Shown here in pieces: positions 63,342-64,000 of a stretch of 64,000 nt of DNA (the stretch's first letter is position 1; each line of letters starts with the position of its first letter). Source of the stretch: Spirochaetota bacterium (GTDB lineage: Bacteria > Spirochaetota > UBA4802 > UB4802); assembly GCA_040756435.1 (NCBI GenBank), contig JBFLZD010000004.1, positions 1 through 64,000 of the forward strand, in the 5' to 3' direction. The notes beneath the pieces were generated by a model. That model was not told where the DNA came from and ran no database searches. It saw only the letters and a list, made by a program, of their open reading frames with translations. A program made the translations under genes and the position numbers.

Positions 63342-64000
63342 ATGCTCGTTGATAGCTTTGGCAGAACTATAGATTATGTGCGTATTTCGGTAACGGACCA
63401 TTGCAACTTGCGGTGTATGTATTGTATGCCTTCAGATATCAAATGGTTACCTCACGAAGAGATTTTGCGTAATGAAGAGATAGTGATGTTAGTGGATGTA
63501 TTTGTTTCTCTGGGGATTAAAAAGGTGCGTTTTACCGGCGGTGAACCGCTGCTTAGAAAAGGTTTTTTTGATATTGTAAAACAGGTACGCAGCAACCATA
63601 AAGATTTAGAAATATGTATAACTACTAATGGTATATTACTTGAACAATATGTTAATAAAATTCAAGAACTCAACGTTCAAAAGGTTAATGTGAGTCTTGA
63701 TTCTCTTAATCCTGATACATTCACAAAAATTACTGGTGTAAATGCTATAAACAAAGTTATACAAGGAATACAAAAAATAACAGCGTTAGGAGGAGTTGAA
63801 TGTAAAATCAACTCTGTAATAATGGAATCAACGCTTAATGAACTGGAAGAACTACTTCGTTTTGCAACTAATATTCATGCAATTCGCTTTATTGAACGCA
63901 TGCCGTTAAGTGATAACCCGATACCATTTGTCAGTGCTGATACTTTAATTAAAAAATTGGGATTATTAGGAACATTGCAGCGTATGACAAAAAGTGATAC
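63342..64000 (+). CDS. moaA: GTP 3',8-cyclase MoaA (partial, runs off the window)
   Basis: Radical-SAM enzyme that, with MoaC, converts GTP to cyclic pyranopterin monophosphate. The first ~219 residues are present. They have the cluster motif 'CNLRCMYC' (CxxxCxxC), 'RFTGGEPLLRKG' (GGEP), 'ITTNGILL' and 'KVNVSLDSLNPDTF', as in MoaA. The ATG follows the preceding stop directly. The C-terminal second Fe-S cluster and GG end lie beyond the window. Confidence 0.93.
   Translation, partial: MLVDSFGRTIDYVRISVTDHCNLRCMYCMPSDIKWLPHEEILRNEEIVMLVDVFVSLGIKKVRFTGGEPLLRKGFFDIVKQVRSNHKDLEICITTNGILLEQYVNKIQELNVQKVNVSLDSLNPDTFTKITGVNAINKVIQGIQKITALGGVECKINSVIMESTLNELEELLRFATNIHAIRFIERMPLSDNPIPFVSADTLIKKLGLLGTLQRMTKSD

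Overview
The window is an AT-rich (roughly 38% G+C by eye), gene-dense chromosomal segment of a flagellated, chemotactic, diderm bacterium. I infer a member of the Spirochaetota, with moderate confidence. The reasons are the chemotaxis and flagellar hook genes, many secreted and lipoprotein-like products, and a gene-cassette array whose integrase remnant points the same way as the cassettes, as I recall for treponemal integrons. There is no rRNA or other marker here that would settle it, and I saw no tRNA gene or CRISPR array.

Layout. 0.3-5.5 kb: chemotaxis operon cheW, a cheA fused to a CheC-like phosphatase domain, cheB, then cheY. 5.7-10.7 kb: scpA-scpB followed by aromatic amino-acid genes (pheA, aroF, tyrA) and cmk. 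10.8-16.5 kb: rpsA, a TPR membrane protein, rpmF, acpP, rnc, a Nudix hydrolase, aroB and a STAS protein. 16.6-19.7 kb (minus): a secreted TPR protein with a divergent FecCD-like permease and an ABC ATPase with degenerate motifs. 19.9-24.7 kb: murJ, a transglutaminase-like protein, an envelope protein, gltX and a YgiT-type zinc-finger protein. 25.0-28.9 kb (minus): a lysine 2,3-aminomutase homologue, two Ddl-like ATP-grasp ligases and a GNAT acetyltransferase, preceded by a candidate structured RNA. 29.6-32.9 kb: fliK-like, flgD, flgE, then partial copies of the flgE tail. 33.5-38.5 kb (minus): amidohydrolase, sigma-70 factor, rpmE, rho. 39.0-44.5 kb: two tandem class III aminotransferases (the second lacks the PLP lysine), a divergent TetR regulator, a polysaccharide deacetylase and a MaoC-like protein. 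45.0-48.7 kb: a decayed tyrosine recombinase and four attC-bounded cassettes. 49.0-53.4 kb: lysC, ddl, HAD phosphatase, pssA, moaC. 53.8-55.9 kb: CIRCE-controlled groES-groEL. 55.9-64 kb: glycosyltransferase, HgdB-like protein, tail-specific protease, gatA, two lipoproteins, a membrane protein and the start of moaA.

Two features run through the whole window. The octamer ACTATCGC/GCGATAGT occurs 23 times on both strands, in coding and intergenic DNA, against one or two expected. A family of hairpin repeats (a 'cattgcgaacgaagtg' type core with GGTGTC/GACACC ends) sits between genes, often in the position of a transcription terminator.

The strongest candidates for something undescribed are the ACTATCGC motif, the kamA/ATP-grasp/GNAT cluster, the aminotransferase pair with one inactive-looking member, and the minimal ABC system encoded with a TPR protein. 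All functional assignments rest on reading motifs by eye; no database search was run.
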